A stretch of DNA of 14,857 nt from Puniceicoccales bacterium (GCA_031259665.1 JAIRLD010000016.1:1-14857), one strand, 5' to 3'; positions 1 to 7,006 are shown, numbered from the stretch's first letter. The notes: generated by a model from the letters alone, not told the origin. Numbers and translations: made by a program.

Positions 1-160
1 CCCTCGTCGCTTCGCGACGAGGGCGGGCCTTTGGCCCCTTGCGGATTGATCCAGGGGCGAAGCCACTGGATCAATCCGCAATCCAGGTCCAGGAGGCGGT
101 GCCTCCTGGCAGGGGGTCAAGGGGGAAGGATTCCCCCTTGCCAATCAAGGATTTCCCTTG
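1..160. repeat. Hairpin cluster A, serial perfect palindromes
   Basis: Non-coding stretch made of consecutive inverted repeats. Arms 1-10/14-23 are a perfect 10-bp stem with loop TTC; 25-29/33-37 have loop TTT; 41-58/62-79 form 18 bp with one G.A mismatch and loop GAA; 89-97/101-109 are a perfect 9 bp with loop GGT; 118-127/131-140 are a perfect 10 bp with loop GGA. A weaker hairpin lies at 146-160. Stem sequences are unrelated to one another, yet the loop is three bases in the five main cases. No convincing gene lies here; open frames through it simply read the palindromes. Confidence 0.85.
41..79. repeat. Dispersed palindromic repeat, copy 1
   Basis: The arms start GCGGATTGATCCA and end TGGATCAATCCGC. 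The same palindrome recurs at 5400-5438, where it is a perfect 18-bp stem. Here the inner arm reads GGGGC against GCCAC, leaving one mismatch, and the loop is GAA instead of ATC. The stem is conserved between copies while the loop is not. Confidence 0.85.
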
Positions 161-224
161 GCCAATCAAAAATACCATCAAGGGTCTTGACAAGGAATTA
201 ATAATATTTTGGATGATCACTAGC

Positions 225-299
<75 letters not shown>

Positions 300-378
300 A
301 TTTGAAAATTTTCGGGACTTCTTGGCTTCGGTTCAGGAAGATTCGGAAGTTGTAGGAAATTTTTTGGGTGGTTTTGGT

Positions 379-459
379 GGCAAAAGCCCAAGGCGCGTAG
401 CGCCTTGGAAGTACGGGATTCCATCCCGTACATTGCGCGCTTTGCGCGCGGCTTTTGCC
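379..459. repeat. Hairpin cluster B, three hairpins inside a closing stem
   Basis: Between the two tRNA genes lie three perfect hairpins with three-base loops: 388-408 (9 bp, loop GTA), 411-431 (9 bp, loop TCC) and 435-449 (6 bp, loop TTT). All three are enclosed by a perfect 10-bp outer pairing, GGCAAAAGCC at 379-388 with GGCTTTTGCC at 450-459 (base 388 is shared with the first hairpin). The whole could fold as a cloverleaf-like four-way junction. It has no tRNA sequence features. Confidence 0.8.
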
Positions 460-482
460 CTTAAACTCAATCCAGTGAGATT

Positions 483-566
483 GCTCAGGTGGTGGAATGG
501 TAGACACGCATGTTTGAGGTGCATGTGCCGTAAGGTGTAGGGGTTCGAATCCCCTCTTGAGCACCA
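483..566 (+). tRNA. tRNA-Leu (GAG)
   Basis: Class II tRNA. Acceptor GCTCAGG pairs with CTTGAGC; the D arm starts TGGTGGAATGGTAGACACG, typical of bacterial Leu. The anticodon stem CATGT/GCATG encloses loop TTGAGGT, giving anticodon GAG. A short variable arm follows, then the T arm AGGGG-TTCGAAT-CCCCT, discriminator A, and encoded CCA at 564-566. It lies on the same strand as the CAT tRNA, about 180 bases downstream, with hairpin cluster B between them. Confidence 0.95.
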
Positions 567-592
567 CAAAATTACGCGACCGGTGGGGTTTT

Positions 593-2074
593 CTACTCTT
601 TGGATCGTTTTTTGCATCTTGACGAAAATTTCTTAAGTTTTGACGAAATTTGTGAGAATTTTCCGACGGTCAACGTAATAATTAAAAAGAATAATCCAAG
701 AATGGCGAAGAAAATGGATTTATGGTACGAATTCCAGAAATGTTCGAAATATTTCGTTAGGAGGTTAATGTAAAAAAAGATGCCTCCAAACCATTGGGCA
801 AGGACGATATCATATTTTATCCCGAGGTAAAGCGACAAAAGGGCAACACCACCAAACACAATACCAAAGAACAATAGGTCTGAATTGCTATTAGAATCAT
901 GTGTTCCGCAAATTGATAGGGACCAAAGCGCCATGAACAGATAGAAAAGGCCAAAGAAAAGGGTAGACTTTGCAAAAATTTGAGTCTGTTTATGAAAATT
1001 AAAGATGGAAAACAAAAAAATGAGTAGGAGTCCCAAGAGTACAAAATTACAGGGTTTAGATATTCCAAAAATGTAATCGCCATTGGAATAAGTCCACCTC
1101 AACCCAAGTCCTATACCTAAAAATAAAAGTGCCGATGACCACAATGTTTTCGATCGGCCCATGTAGCCCACACCGCCATAAATTGCAGCGGCAAGAAATA
1201 TCAAGTTGTAAATTTGCAACTCAGTGATTCGGCCAAATTGAAGGAGGGAAAGGATCGCACATATGCTTCCTAAAAATAGGGGAATTCTTCTGCCGGATGG
1301 ATGGTTGGAGATGAATTTTATGCGAGCGGCGTTTAGACCAATGGCATAAAATAGCACAGAAAAACAAGCCAATGAATAGCAGCGTTCCTGAGCTGTTCCT
1401 TGGGTTGATAGAATCAAAAGTGCCATCAGGAAATAGAAAACACCACAGATACAGGTTTGCGATATAAAGGTTTGCAACTGACGATAAATATCAAAGACAA
1501 AGGACAAAAGAATGAGTATGAGTCCCAGGAATACAAATTTATAGGGCTCAGGCATCACAAAAACGTAACGGCCTTCGTAATAGGTTACTTCAATCCCAAA
1601 CCCTACGCCCAAAAGCAAGAGCGCCAATGACCACAATATCCTCGATCGGTCTGCGTAACCTACACTGCCATAGATCGCAGCGGCAAGGAATACTAAGTGG
1701 GAATATCGTTCCGCCTTTAAATCGATGACTTTGGCGAAGAGATAGGGGCCAAAAGCCGTAAGTATCGCTCCCAGCAAGAGGAAAAATTTTCCAATGAGCG
1801 GATGTTTAGTGATAAATTTTATCCGTAGGAAATTTAAACCGACGACGTAGAATACTAAGGAAAAGAAATTCGACAAATAGCAGCGTGCTCGTATATCGAA
1901 TCTGGTGAGGTATTCAATAATATCTGGTATGACCTCATGGAACGCGATGACAAGGGAACAAACGGCGAAGACAAGACTCCATAGGGATAATTTTTTCCAG
2001 CTGGATTGTTTAATCGGTGGATTGGGACTTTTAGGCTGTTGCTCCAGTAAATCTGAAGGATCTTTTTCCTCCAA
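593..2074 (-). CDS. Large multi-pass membrane protein, DUF2157-like, internally duplicated
   Basis: A 493-residue very hydrophobic protein with roughly 15 predicted membrane segments, so an inner-membrane location is likely. Two units of about 155 residues repeat: compare FLAAAIYGSVGYADRSRILW (about 128-147) with FLAAAIYGGVGYMGRSKTLW further on, and GLNFLRIKFI with GLNAARIKFI. The C-terminal part (LGIKYDIVLAQWFGGIFFY, then a segment rich in F and L) resembles the end of DUF2157-type membrane proteins; function is unknown. The listed start is TTG at 2074 and is doubtful. An ATG at 2112, in the next frame and preceded by an ATAT like that of the paralogs, opens with MENKEEEVLEDAFW, which resembles the paralog N-termini, so a frameshift near 2070-2080 may separate the true start from the body. 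It is the last of four same-strand paralogs. Confidence 0.75.
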   Translation of the reverse strand: MEEKDPSDLLEQQPKSPNPPIKQSSWKKLSLWSLVFAVCSLVIAFHEVIPDIIEYLTRFDIRARCYLSNFFSLVFYVVGLNFLRIKFITKHPLIGKFFLLLGAILTAFGPYLFAKVIDLKAERYSHLVFLAAAIYGSVGYADRSRILWSLALLLLGVGFGIEVTYYEGRYVFVMPEPYKFVFLGLILILLSFVFDIYRQLQTFISQTCICGVFYFLMALLILSTQGTAQERCYSLACFSVLFYAIGLNAARIKFISNHPSGRRIPLFLGSICAILSLLQFGRITELQIYNLIFLAAAIYGGVGYMGRSKTLWSSALLFLGIGLGLRWTYSNGDYIFGISKPCNFVLLGLLLIFLFSIFNFHKQTQIFAKSTLFFGLFYLFMALWSLSICGTHDSNSNSDLLFFGIVFGGVALLSLYLGIKYDIVLAQWFGGIFFYINLLTKYFEHFWNSYHKSIFFAILGLFFLIITLTVGKFSQISSKLKKFSSRCKKRSKE

Positions 2075-2120
2075 AAAGCGTCTTCTAAGACCTCTTCTTC
2101 TTTATTTTCCATATATTTAA

Positions 2121-2147
2121 ATTGTAAGAGTTAAATGAAAAATACAA
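2121..2147 (-). promoter_or_regulatory. Putative promoter before the large membrane gene
   Basis: On the minus strand TTGTAT (2142-2147) and TACAAT (2121-2126) are separated by 15 bases, followed by AT-rich sequence running into ATG at 2112. The same arrangement (TTGCAT, 15 bases, TACGAT) precedes the paralog at 2917. The spacer is shorter than the usual 16-18, so the assignment is tentative. If right, the leader is very short. Confidence 0.35.
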
Positions 2148-2209
2148 TCCTAATTGTCATTTTTTTCAGCGGTATCGCCAGATATAAAGCTAAATGAGAG
2201 TAAATCGGA

Positions 2210-2503
2210 CTATAAAAATTGAATGATTAGGAGAAGATTATCCCATTTCCATTTCCGGTATCTCGCTAAAATGAAGATAAAACACATGAATATCATAAAT
2301 ATTCCAAACCAGAAGGGTTGCCGTGCAGGAATTTTAAAATTATCGAAAGTTTTTAAAATTGCTGACAAAAGCATGAACACTACTCCGGAAAATATAATTG
2401 CCAGGCTGATAAAAACTGTAAATGTAGGCGAGCCTAGGGCTATGCCTTGGTTTGAGATCATTTGCAGACAGATTACAATCCATAAAACCTGAAGAAGAGG
2501 CAT
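2210..2503 (-). CDS. C-terminal membrane fragment of a split DUF2157-like paralog
   Basis: A 97-residue hydrophobic product with about three membrane segments. Its middle (IIFSGVVFMLLSAILKTFDN then FKIPARQPFWFGIF) matches the pattern in the intact neighbours at 3251-4063 and 4254-5096 (for example LSIILRHFNNFKIFTTKTLW). It is in the same reading frame as the gene at 2513-2917, separated only by one TGA and three codons (CCA TTC GTC) before ATG. Most simply it is the tail of one gene broken by a nonsense mutation. Reinitiation at ATG 2503, ten bases past the stop, is possible but no convincing ribosome site is seen. Confidence 0.5.
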   Translation of the reverse strand: MPLLQVLWIVICLQMISNQGIALGSPTFTVFISLAIIFSGVVFMLLSAILKTFDNFKIPARQPFWFGIFMIFMCFIFILARYRKWKWDNLLLIIQFL

Positions 2504-2512
2504 GACGAATGG

Positions 2513-2917
2513 TCAGTCCTTGGGAGATAGGATGCGGTAAATTATAGATTTCCAAATGGAAGCGATGATAGTGGGAAAATCACTCTCCGTAAATGCTTTT
2601 AGTTTTTTGTTCCAAGAGGATTCTCCGAGCGGGTATAAACTTCCCAATAGTTGCTGAAATAATTCCTCAGAAAGCAGACCATCATTTTTCCATTCCCGAA
2701 GAGCCCTCCTAATAATCTTCGTTTCATTTTCTTTCGCATGTCTGGATTTTATTGGTAAAAACGATAAATTCCATTTCGGTGATTCTTTCACCGAAAAAGA
2801 ATCTGTGGACCGATTTAAACGCCTCAACAATTGCTGAAATAAATGCTCGGATAGAAAATCATAATCCCTCCACTCCTGAATGGCCCTCCTGAGAATCTCG
2901 ATTTCATGTTTTCCCAT
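2513..2917 (-). CDS. N-terminal part of a split DUF2157-like paralog, doubled helical motif
   Basis: A 134-residue product with two copies of the family's N-terminal helical motif: residues 1-40 (EIEILRRAIQEW then FLSEHLFQQLLRRL) and about 62-100 (TKIIRRALREWKNDGLLSEE then LFQQLLGSL). The two intact paralogs have only one copy. The membrane part expected next is cut off by a TGA at 2513-2515, and the reading frame resumes at 2503 with the missing kind of hydrophobic sequence. ATG at 2917 is supported by the paralog N-termini (ATAT then ATG). The protein as written would be soluble. Likely a pseudogene, or a split gene making a free helical domain. Confidence 0.6.
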   Translation of the reverse strand: MGKHEIEILRRAIQEWRDYDFLSEHLFQQLLRRLNRSTDSFSVKESPKWNLSFLPIKSRHAKENETKIIRRALREWKNDGLLSEELFQQLLGSLYPLGESSWNKKLKAFTESDFPTIIASIWKSIIYRILSPKD

Positions 2918-2931
2918 ATATTTATATTTAG

Positions 2932-2958
2932 ATCGTAAAAATTAAACAAAAAATGCAA
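2932..2958 (-). promoter_or_regulatory. Putative promoter before the split paralog
   Basis: Minus strand TTGCAT (2953-2958), 15 bases, then TACGAT (2932-2937), followed by AT-rich sequence and ATAT-ATG at 2917. It is similar in sequence and spacing to the block before 2112, and more loosely to the DNA before 4063, suggesting that the upstream region was duplicated with the gene. Confidence 0.35.
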
Positions 2959-3041
2959 TACAAAATTTTTACTTTCTTAATAAGTAGGAAGGTGCGTAAA
3001 ACTATAAATTACATAAAAATATGCTGTCAAGAAACCGCTTT

Positions 3042-3118
3042 TGGTCGGAGTGACTGGATTCGAACCAGCGACCTCTACCTCCCTAAGATAGCGCTCTACC
3101 AGACTAAGCTACACCCCG
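3042..3118 (-). tRNA. tRNA-Pro (AGG), unusual A34
   Basis: Reading the minus strand: acceptor CGGGGTG pairs with CACTCCG (one G-T), D arm TAGCTTAGTCTGGTAGAGC, anticodon stem CTATC/GGTAG around loop TTAGGGA, T arm CTGG-TTCGAAT-CCAG, discriminator A, encoded CCA at 3042-3044. The C1-G72 pair and GG in anticodon positions 35-36 are proline features. The wobble base is A, giving AGG, where bacteria normally have GGG or TGG. The sister gene at 5205-5281 is identical outside the anticodon arm except for one acceptor base. Confidence 0.93.
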
Positions 3119-3250
3119 CACGGATTCGAAACTTGAATATTTTCGTCGAAAGACAAGCATTTTTTAATTTCTGGCGAAAAGATTTGGGTAACGGAATTGG
3201 AAAAACATTTTTAATGATTGCATCTCAACGATGAGTCGTCCACAAAAAAT

Positions 3251-4063
3251 CTAGATAACCGAGAGGATTAAAACCCCAAATAGGGTAATAGTGGTAAAGA
3301 AGTCTGCGATTTCAAAGCGCAAACCATTGAGGATAAATGCAAGACAATAAAGGGCTAAGAAGAAATATAAAATTCTACTCCAGGAAGTTTTTTGGATTAA
3401 ATTTTTAAAAATATTAAAAATTAAAGGAGTGAAAGCACCGGTTACTGTAACATAGAGGAGGAAGGAAATGTAGGGGATTATTTCAAACCCACAACAATGA
3501 TGGCCGAAATGGCCGTTAGAAATAAACGCAGGATATACGCAAGCAAAGAGTAAATAGAAAATCCCACACCAGAGAGTTTTTGTGGTAAAGATTTTAAAAT
3601 TATTGAAGTGTCTCAAAATTATCGATAAAAAAACGAATATCGTACCTAAAGTACCGAATATTGCGTATATTTCTCCGAAAATAGTGTTTTTCCGTGGCAG
3701 GCATAGTAAAATAAGTGCCAAAGACAGTAGGGTTAATAGCCATAGTTGAGGCGCTTGGAAACGGTAAGCCATAATTCCCAAAATAGGAGTGACGGCAAAG
3801 GGCCAAAATGCAAGGGAGTATTCATGTATAAAACGGCATGCCGGATTAGAAATAAAAAGAAAAATAAAAAAGAAGATGATACAAAAAAGCAATATGTAGA
3901 CCCTTTCATTGCCCATAAATGCCATGAGTTTTTGGCTCATGGAAGGCTCCTTAAGCCAATTGAGACTTCTCGATAATTGTTGGAATAGATCGTCGGAAAT
4001 GAGACCATTTCCATTCCATTCTCGAAGCGCCTTTTTAACGACTACAATTTCATTTTCCTTCAT
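3251..4063 (-). CDS. DUF2157-like multi-pass membrane protein
   Basis: A 270-residue protein. Residues 1-36 form the family's amphipathic N-terminal motif (EIVVVKKALREW, then LISDDLFQQLSRSL), as in DUF2157-type proteins, followed by about eight membrane segments from residue 53 on. No catalytic motif is seen; function is unknown. ATG at 4063 is supported by exact agreement with the paralog start MKENE. It ends within a hydrophobic segment (FGVLILSVI), at the same point as the paralog at 4254-5096, so the C-terminus is a family feature or a truncation inherited by both. Its neighbours upstream and downstream are paralogs on the same strand; tRNA-Pro(AGG) lies about 130 bases downstream of its end. 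Confidence 0.75.
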   Translation of the reverse strand: MKENEIVVVKKALREWNGNGLISDDLFQQLSRSLNWLKEPSMSQKLMAFMGNERVYILLFCIIFFFIFLFISNPACRFIHEYSLAFWPFAVTPILGIMAYRFQAPQLWLLTLLSLALILLCLPRKNTIFGEIYAIFGTLGTIFVFLSIILRHFNNFKIFTTKTLWCGIFYLLFACVYPAFISNGHFGHHCCGFEIIPYISFLLYVTVTGAFTPLIFNIFKNLIQKTSWSRILYFFLALYCLAFILNGLRFEIADFFTTITLFGVLILSVI

Positions 4064-4253
4064 ATGTCTATAATTTGATTACAAATATTAAGCAAAAAAA
4101 TCGTAAGTCAACTTTGGATTTTTTAAAATAGGAAAAATGAGTACAAAGTGTAAAATTACCATGTATCAAACATGCCATTGAGTGGCTGATTCGAAATGAT
4201 TGAATTCGAATCGACGGACACACAATTCCAAACTCCGCATTCTATTTTTTCCG

Positions 4254-5096
4254 TTAAATACTCAGAAGAATTAAAATATTAGATATTACGATGGAAAGCC
4301 AAAAATTTGAAACAGTATTATGGGCAAGGTTATTATCAACATTTACGGGGCATATAAGGGCAAGTAATAAACAAAAAACGCCGCACCAAAAAGTTTTTTT
4401 TGTGAAGATATTGAGTTTATTGTAGAACTTTAAAACGATTGATAAAAGAATGAATATTATACCCGGAAGTGCAAAATTCATAAATGCCCCTTTGCCATAG
4501 CCGTTCATAATCCATGCCATCAACAGATACAACAAAGCCAATAGCCATACTTGGGGTAATTGGCATAGATAAGCTATGCTGCCCAAAATGGCAACGACAA
4601 TGAAAGGTAAAATTTCAAAGACATGGGATGTTGGGAGAAAGATTAAACAACAAACTATGGAAAAAATTATGAAAACAAGCGACGCTAAATTTCTCCTATT
4701 GTTCGCAAATTCTGCTAGTCTCTCCCCGAGAAAAGGTTCTTCGGACCCGTTTAAGCCCTGGAATAAATGTCCCGGACCTCTCAAAACAGCAATGGCAATG
4801 AAAATAAAAATAATGTAGGGCGGATTGGAGGGGTAAAATAGTCCATAAAGTAGCGCTAAAAGCAATGCTAAATGCTTCTCGTTCCCCATAGCTCCCATTA
4901 ATCCCCCGATGAAGGTGTTTCCCAAAAATCCTCTCTTAGAGGAAGAATTCATCGAAAAAGTTTCCTCAGCCCGGTTGGAATTTTTCGACCCTTTTAGACC
5001 TTCCGATAGTTGTTGAAATAGATCTTTGGAAATGAAATCGTTGTCCTTCCATTTCTGAAGTGCCCTTTCAATGATCATAACTTCATTTTCTTTCAT
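4254..5096 (-). CDS. DUF2157-like multi-pass membrane protein
   Basis: A 280-residue paralog of the preceding gene. Residues 1-38 carry the N-terminal motif (MIIERALQKWKDNDFISKDL, then FQQLSEGLKG), then a Ser/Asn-rich linker and about eight hydrophobic segments from residue 70 on. Unit motifs shared with the paralogs include FILLSIVLKFYN followed by IFTKKTFWCGVF. ATG at 5096 follows a minus-strand TTGACT element about 30 bases upstream and an ATAT directly before the start. The protein ends in a hydrophobic stretch (ILILLSI), like its neighbour. It lies just downstream of tRNA-Pro(CGG) in the minus-strand direction, so it opens the four-paralog series. Function is not known. Confidence 0.75.
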   Translation of the reverse strand: MKENEVMIIERALQKWKDNDFISKDLFQQLSEGLKGSKNSNRAEETFSMNSSSKRGFLGNTFIGGLMGAMGNEKHLALLLALLYGLFYPSNPPYIIFIFIAIAVLRGPGHLFQGLNGSEEPFLGERLAEFANNRRNLASLVFIIFSIVCCLIFLPTSHVFEILPFIVVAILGSIAYLCQLPQVWLLALLYLLMAWIMNGYGKGAFMNFALPGIIFILLSIVLKFYNKLNIFTKKTFWCGVFCLLLALICPVNVDNNLAHNTVSNFWLSIVISNILILLSI

Positions 5097-5204
5097 ATAT
5101 CATGTAACAAGGAAAAAACAAGTCAAAAATTCTCGGTGCAAAATAAGCTTCTTGAAGCTGGAGAGGAAAATTTTTTTGGTTAAAAAAAATTGAGCAACCT
5201 ACTC

Positions 5205-5281
5205 TGGTCGGGGTGACTGGATTCGAACCAGCGACCTCTAAGTCCCGAACCTAGCGCTCTACCAGACTAAGCTACACCCCG
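5205..5281 (-). tRNA. tRNA-Pro (CGG)
   Basis: Minus strand: acceptor CGGGGTG pairs perfectly with CACCCCG, D arm TAGCTTAGTCTGGTAGAGC, anticodon stem CTAGG/CTTAG with loop TTCGGGA, T arm CTGG-TTCGAAT-CCAG, discriminator A, encoded CCA at 5205-5207. The loop equals that of well-known bacterial tRNA-Pro(CGG). It is a close sister of the AGG tRNA at 3042-3118. Confidence 0.95.
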
Positions 5282-5399
5282 CAGATTCTCTAGAATTGGA
5301 ATACCTTTCCAAAAGGCGAGCTTTTTTGCAGAAGTTTTATCTAAGGGCTGTGCGCCCTTAGAATCCTCGCCAGGGGATCCATCCCCTGGACTTGGATTT

Positions 5400-5438
5400 G
5401 CGGATTGATCCAGTGGCATCGCCACTGGATCAATCCGC
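5400..5438. repeat. Dispersed palindromic repeat, copy 2
   Basis: Perfect 18-bp inverted repeat GCGGATTGATCCAGTGGC with loop ATC. It matches the repeat at 41-79 over all 13 outer base pairs. Confidence 0.88.
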
Positions 5439-5452
5439 AGGATTAAAAACTT

Positions 5453-5485
5453 GCCCGGCGCTTCGCGCCGGGCGGCACTTTTTTT
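5453..5485 (+). terminator. Terminator-like hairpin plus T run
   Basis: A 9-bp GC-rich stem GCCCGGCGC/GCGCCGGGC with loop TTC is followed, after five bases, by seven T residues (5479-5485). The form is that of an intrinsic terminator on the plus strand, but no plus-strand gene ends nearby, so it may just be one of the repeat hairpins next to a T run. Confidence 0.3.
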
Positions 5486-5749
5486 ATACATTTATTTGTG
5501 CGCAACTCCTGTGCAAAATTGCACAGAAGTTGCGCCTAACAAAAAGAAAAAAACAAGTCAAAGAGTCTATTCTTGACCTTGCGGTCAAGGAGTCCACGAC
5601 TCCTTGCGGGGGGCCAGAGGGCGGAGCCCTCTGGGAGCCTCCCATATTGTAATTATTGCTTGCGTTTGTAATGTTTAGTACTATCCTAAATGAAGATGAG
5701 CGTATATAAATTTTGGGTGTATTGGAAAAGCTAAACGAGTGGGATTATT

Positions 5750-6862
5750 ATGCTGAGCGGTTTATTATCGATATTAAATGGAAAATGGTTAACCCATTGT
5801 CCAGAGGGAGTGGATGAAGGTGGTATGGATGTTTCCTGGTCGGCGATCCGGGTCAATACGTCGCGTCTTCCCAGGGCATTCCGTGAAAAATTTAGGTTGG
5901 GAGGCCGTATGATCAAACAAGATGAAGTAGATGATGCTACTGCTGGCAACGCGACCTATAAAGTAAGCCATGTGGGGAATGGTGGCGACTCAACTTTACT
6001 CAACGGCGTAATAGATGAATCCGAGGGTGATATCAGAATCATGTGTTTCGATTTGGCAATACCGGATCAGGTGGCTCTGGTAGAGGCGGTCAGCGGGAAA
6101 GAAAAGGATGGCAATTGCGTTGAAAGTTTTTTAAAAAATCTCACAAAAAGACAAGAATTGTCGGAAAACAATGGCTGCGGATTTGTGATGTACCTGGAGG
6201 TTGGGGATGGAATATATTGGCGGCCAGAACGATTTGAACGGTTAATTATTGCCCGCGGTGGAGAAATTAAAAAAAACCTGGTCTGTGGTAAAAATAAAAT
6301 TTTGAGGAACGGAGAAGACTTTGACCCATCGGCATTTCTATGGGGAAAATTCGAAGCAAAAATGAAAAATATCGGGGTAACGCTTTTAAATATGGTAAGG
6401 GTGGTTAGCGATTACTGCATATCCGATGATGATAACATTCAAAATGAATTGAAAACAAATTGTGAGTTTTGTGATGCTTTTTATTGGGGAGGGGCAAAGA
6501 TTATTGTTTATCATAGGGCGGTTCAATCGTTGACACTGTTGTGCTTTGAGCAGCACGACGAAAGAGTTGCCGCCATCGATCGCAAGAGATGTTTTTTTCT
6601 AAGGAGTAAAAGTGTTGCGGGATTTGCCATTTTTGCATTAATTTTTTACATGGCTGATTGCGCATTCACTCCCATTCCTTTGCTAGGAGGATATTTGGGC
6701 ATAGTCTGTCGTTTTGTTGCGACGGTTACCGCAGGAATGGCGTTCTATAAGGTGTATCAGCTGCTTCCCACGCGGTGGCGGACCAGTGTGAGTAATTTTA
6801 TAAGTAAAAAAATTATATCCCGTTTATCCGTCTGGTTTACGCAGCGGAAACAAACAAAATAG
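5750..6862 (+). CDS. Membrane-anchored protein with the shared novel domain
   Basis: A 370-residue protein of unrecognised family. Residues about 40-266 resemble the N-terminal domains of the products at 8137 and 9858. The shared signposts are FREKFRLG (44-51), YLEVGDG (148-154), RFERL (161-165) followed by a Gly-Gly, and IIVYHR (251-256) with a hydrophobic strand after it. This copy is the most diverged, with longer spacing between signposts. Two hydrophobic segments (about 287-307 and 312-337) and a basic tail suggest a C-terminal membrane anchor; there is no clear signal peptide. ATG at 5750 is preceded by GTGGGAT at a suitable distance. It follows hairpin cluster C and heads the plus-strand block. 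Function is unknown. Confidence 0.8.
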   Translation: MLSGLLSILNGKWLTHCPEGVDEGGMDVSWSAIRVNTSRLPRAFREKFRLGGRMIKQDEVDDATAGNATYKVSHVGNGGDSTLLNGVIDESEGDIRIMCFDLAIPDQVALVEAVSGKEKDGNCVESFLKNLTKRQELSENNGCGFVMYLEVGDGIYWRPERFERLIIARGGEIKKNLVCGKNKILRNGEDFDPSAFLWGKFEAKMKNIGVTLLNMVRVVSDYCISDDDNIQNELKTNCEFCDAFYWGGAKIIVYHRAVQSLTLLCFEQHDERVAAIDRKRCFFLRSKSVAGFAIFALIFYMADCAFTPIPLLGGYLGIVCRFVATVTAGMAFYKVYQLLPTRWRTSVSNFISKKIISRLSVWFTQRKQTK

Positions 6863-6867
6863 CCTAA

Positions 6868-6900
6868 GGACGGAGCCCTCTGGGCAGCCGGAGCCCCACA
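6868..6900. repeat. Decayed hairpin-repeat remnant
   Basis: The stretch contains GGAGCCCTCTGGG, identical to one arm of the hairpin at 5614-5634, and a second GGAGCCCC, but the partner arms are missing. It looks like a degraded copy of cluster C sequence between two genes. Confidence 0.4.
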
Positions 6901-6914
6901 TTTCCCGTAAAACT

Positions 6915-6945
6915 CTTGCAAATATTTTATCATTCAATAGGCTAA
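6915..6945 (+). promoter_or_regulatory. Conserved upstream element, copy 1
   Basis: A 31-base element starting CTTGCAAATATTTTAT matches the one at 8036-8066 at 28 of 31 positions. TTGCAA could act as a -35 box with TAGGCT as a weak -10 box 16 bases on. It lies about 60 bases before the ATG at 7007. Confidence 0.45.
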
Positions 6946-7006
6946 GAACCGTTGAGGTGAGGTATCGTGATAAAATAAATTGGTAAATATCGATAGGGGA
7001 AATATT

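Larger units (their letters stand above)
5341..5643. repeat. Hairpin cluster C filling the intergenic gap
   Basis: The 468-base gap between tRNA-Pro(CGG) and the gene at 5750 is mostly inverted repeats: 5341-5361 (8 bp, loop 5), 5370-5389 (9 bp, loop 2), 5400-5438 (18 bp, loop ATC), 5453-5473 (9 bp, loop TTC), 5500-5535 (17 bp with one mismatch, loop AA), 5572-5589 (7 bp, loop 4), 5587-5605 (8 bp, loop CAC), 5614-5634 (9 bp, loop GGA) and a short one at 5633-5643. AATCCT at 5362-5367 and AGGATT at 5439-5444 can pair to enclose two hairpins. Two of the hairpins overlap, at 5587-5589. I see no gene here. Confidence 0.85.

Noticed and set aside
1..140. CRISPR array
   Set aside because: The units are palindromes of different sequence, with no constant direct repeat, no regular spacers and no cas genes.
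2513..2515. TGA recoded as Trp or selenocysteine
   Set aside because: TGA ends the intact gene at 13122-13124, Trp is TGG throughout, and no hairpin typical of a bacterial selenocysteine signal follows directly.
2953..3234. Plus-strand open frame of 93 residues
   Set aside because: It runs through the antisense of tRNA-Pro(AGG); no supporting features.
6980..7006. TTG start adding nine residues to the 7007 gene
   Set aside because: ATG 7007 has a good ribosome site and starts exactly at the signal peptide, as in the sister gene at 8137.
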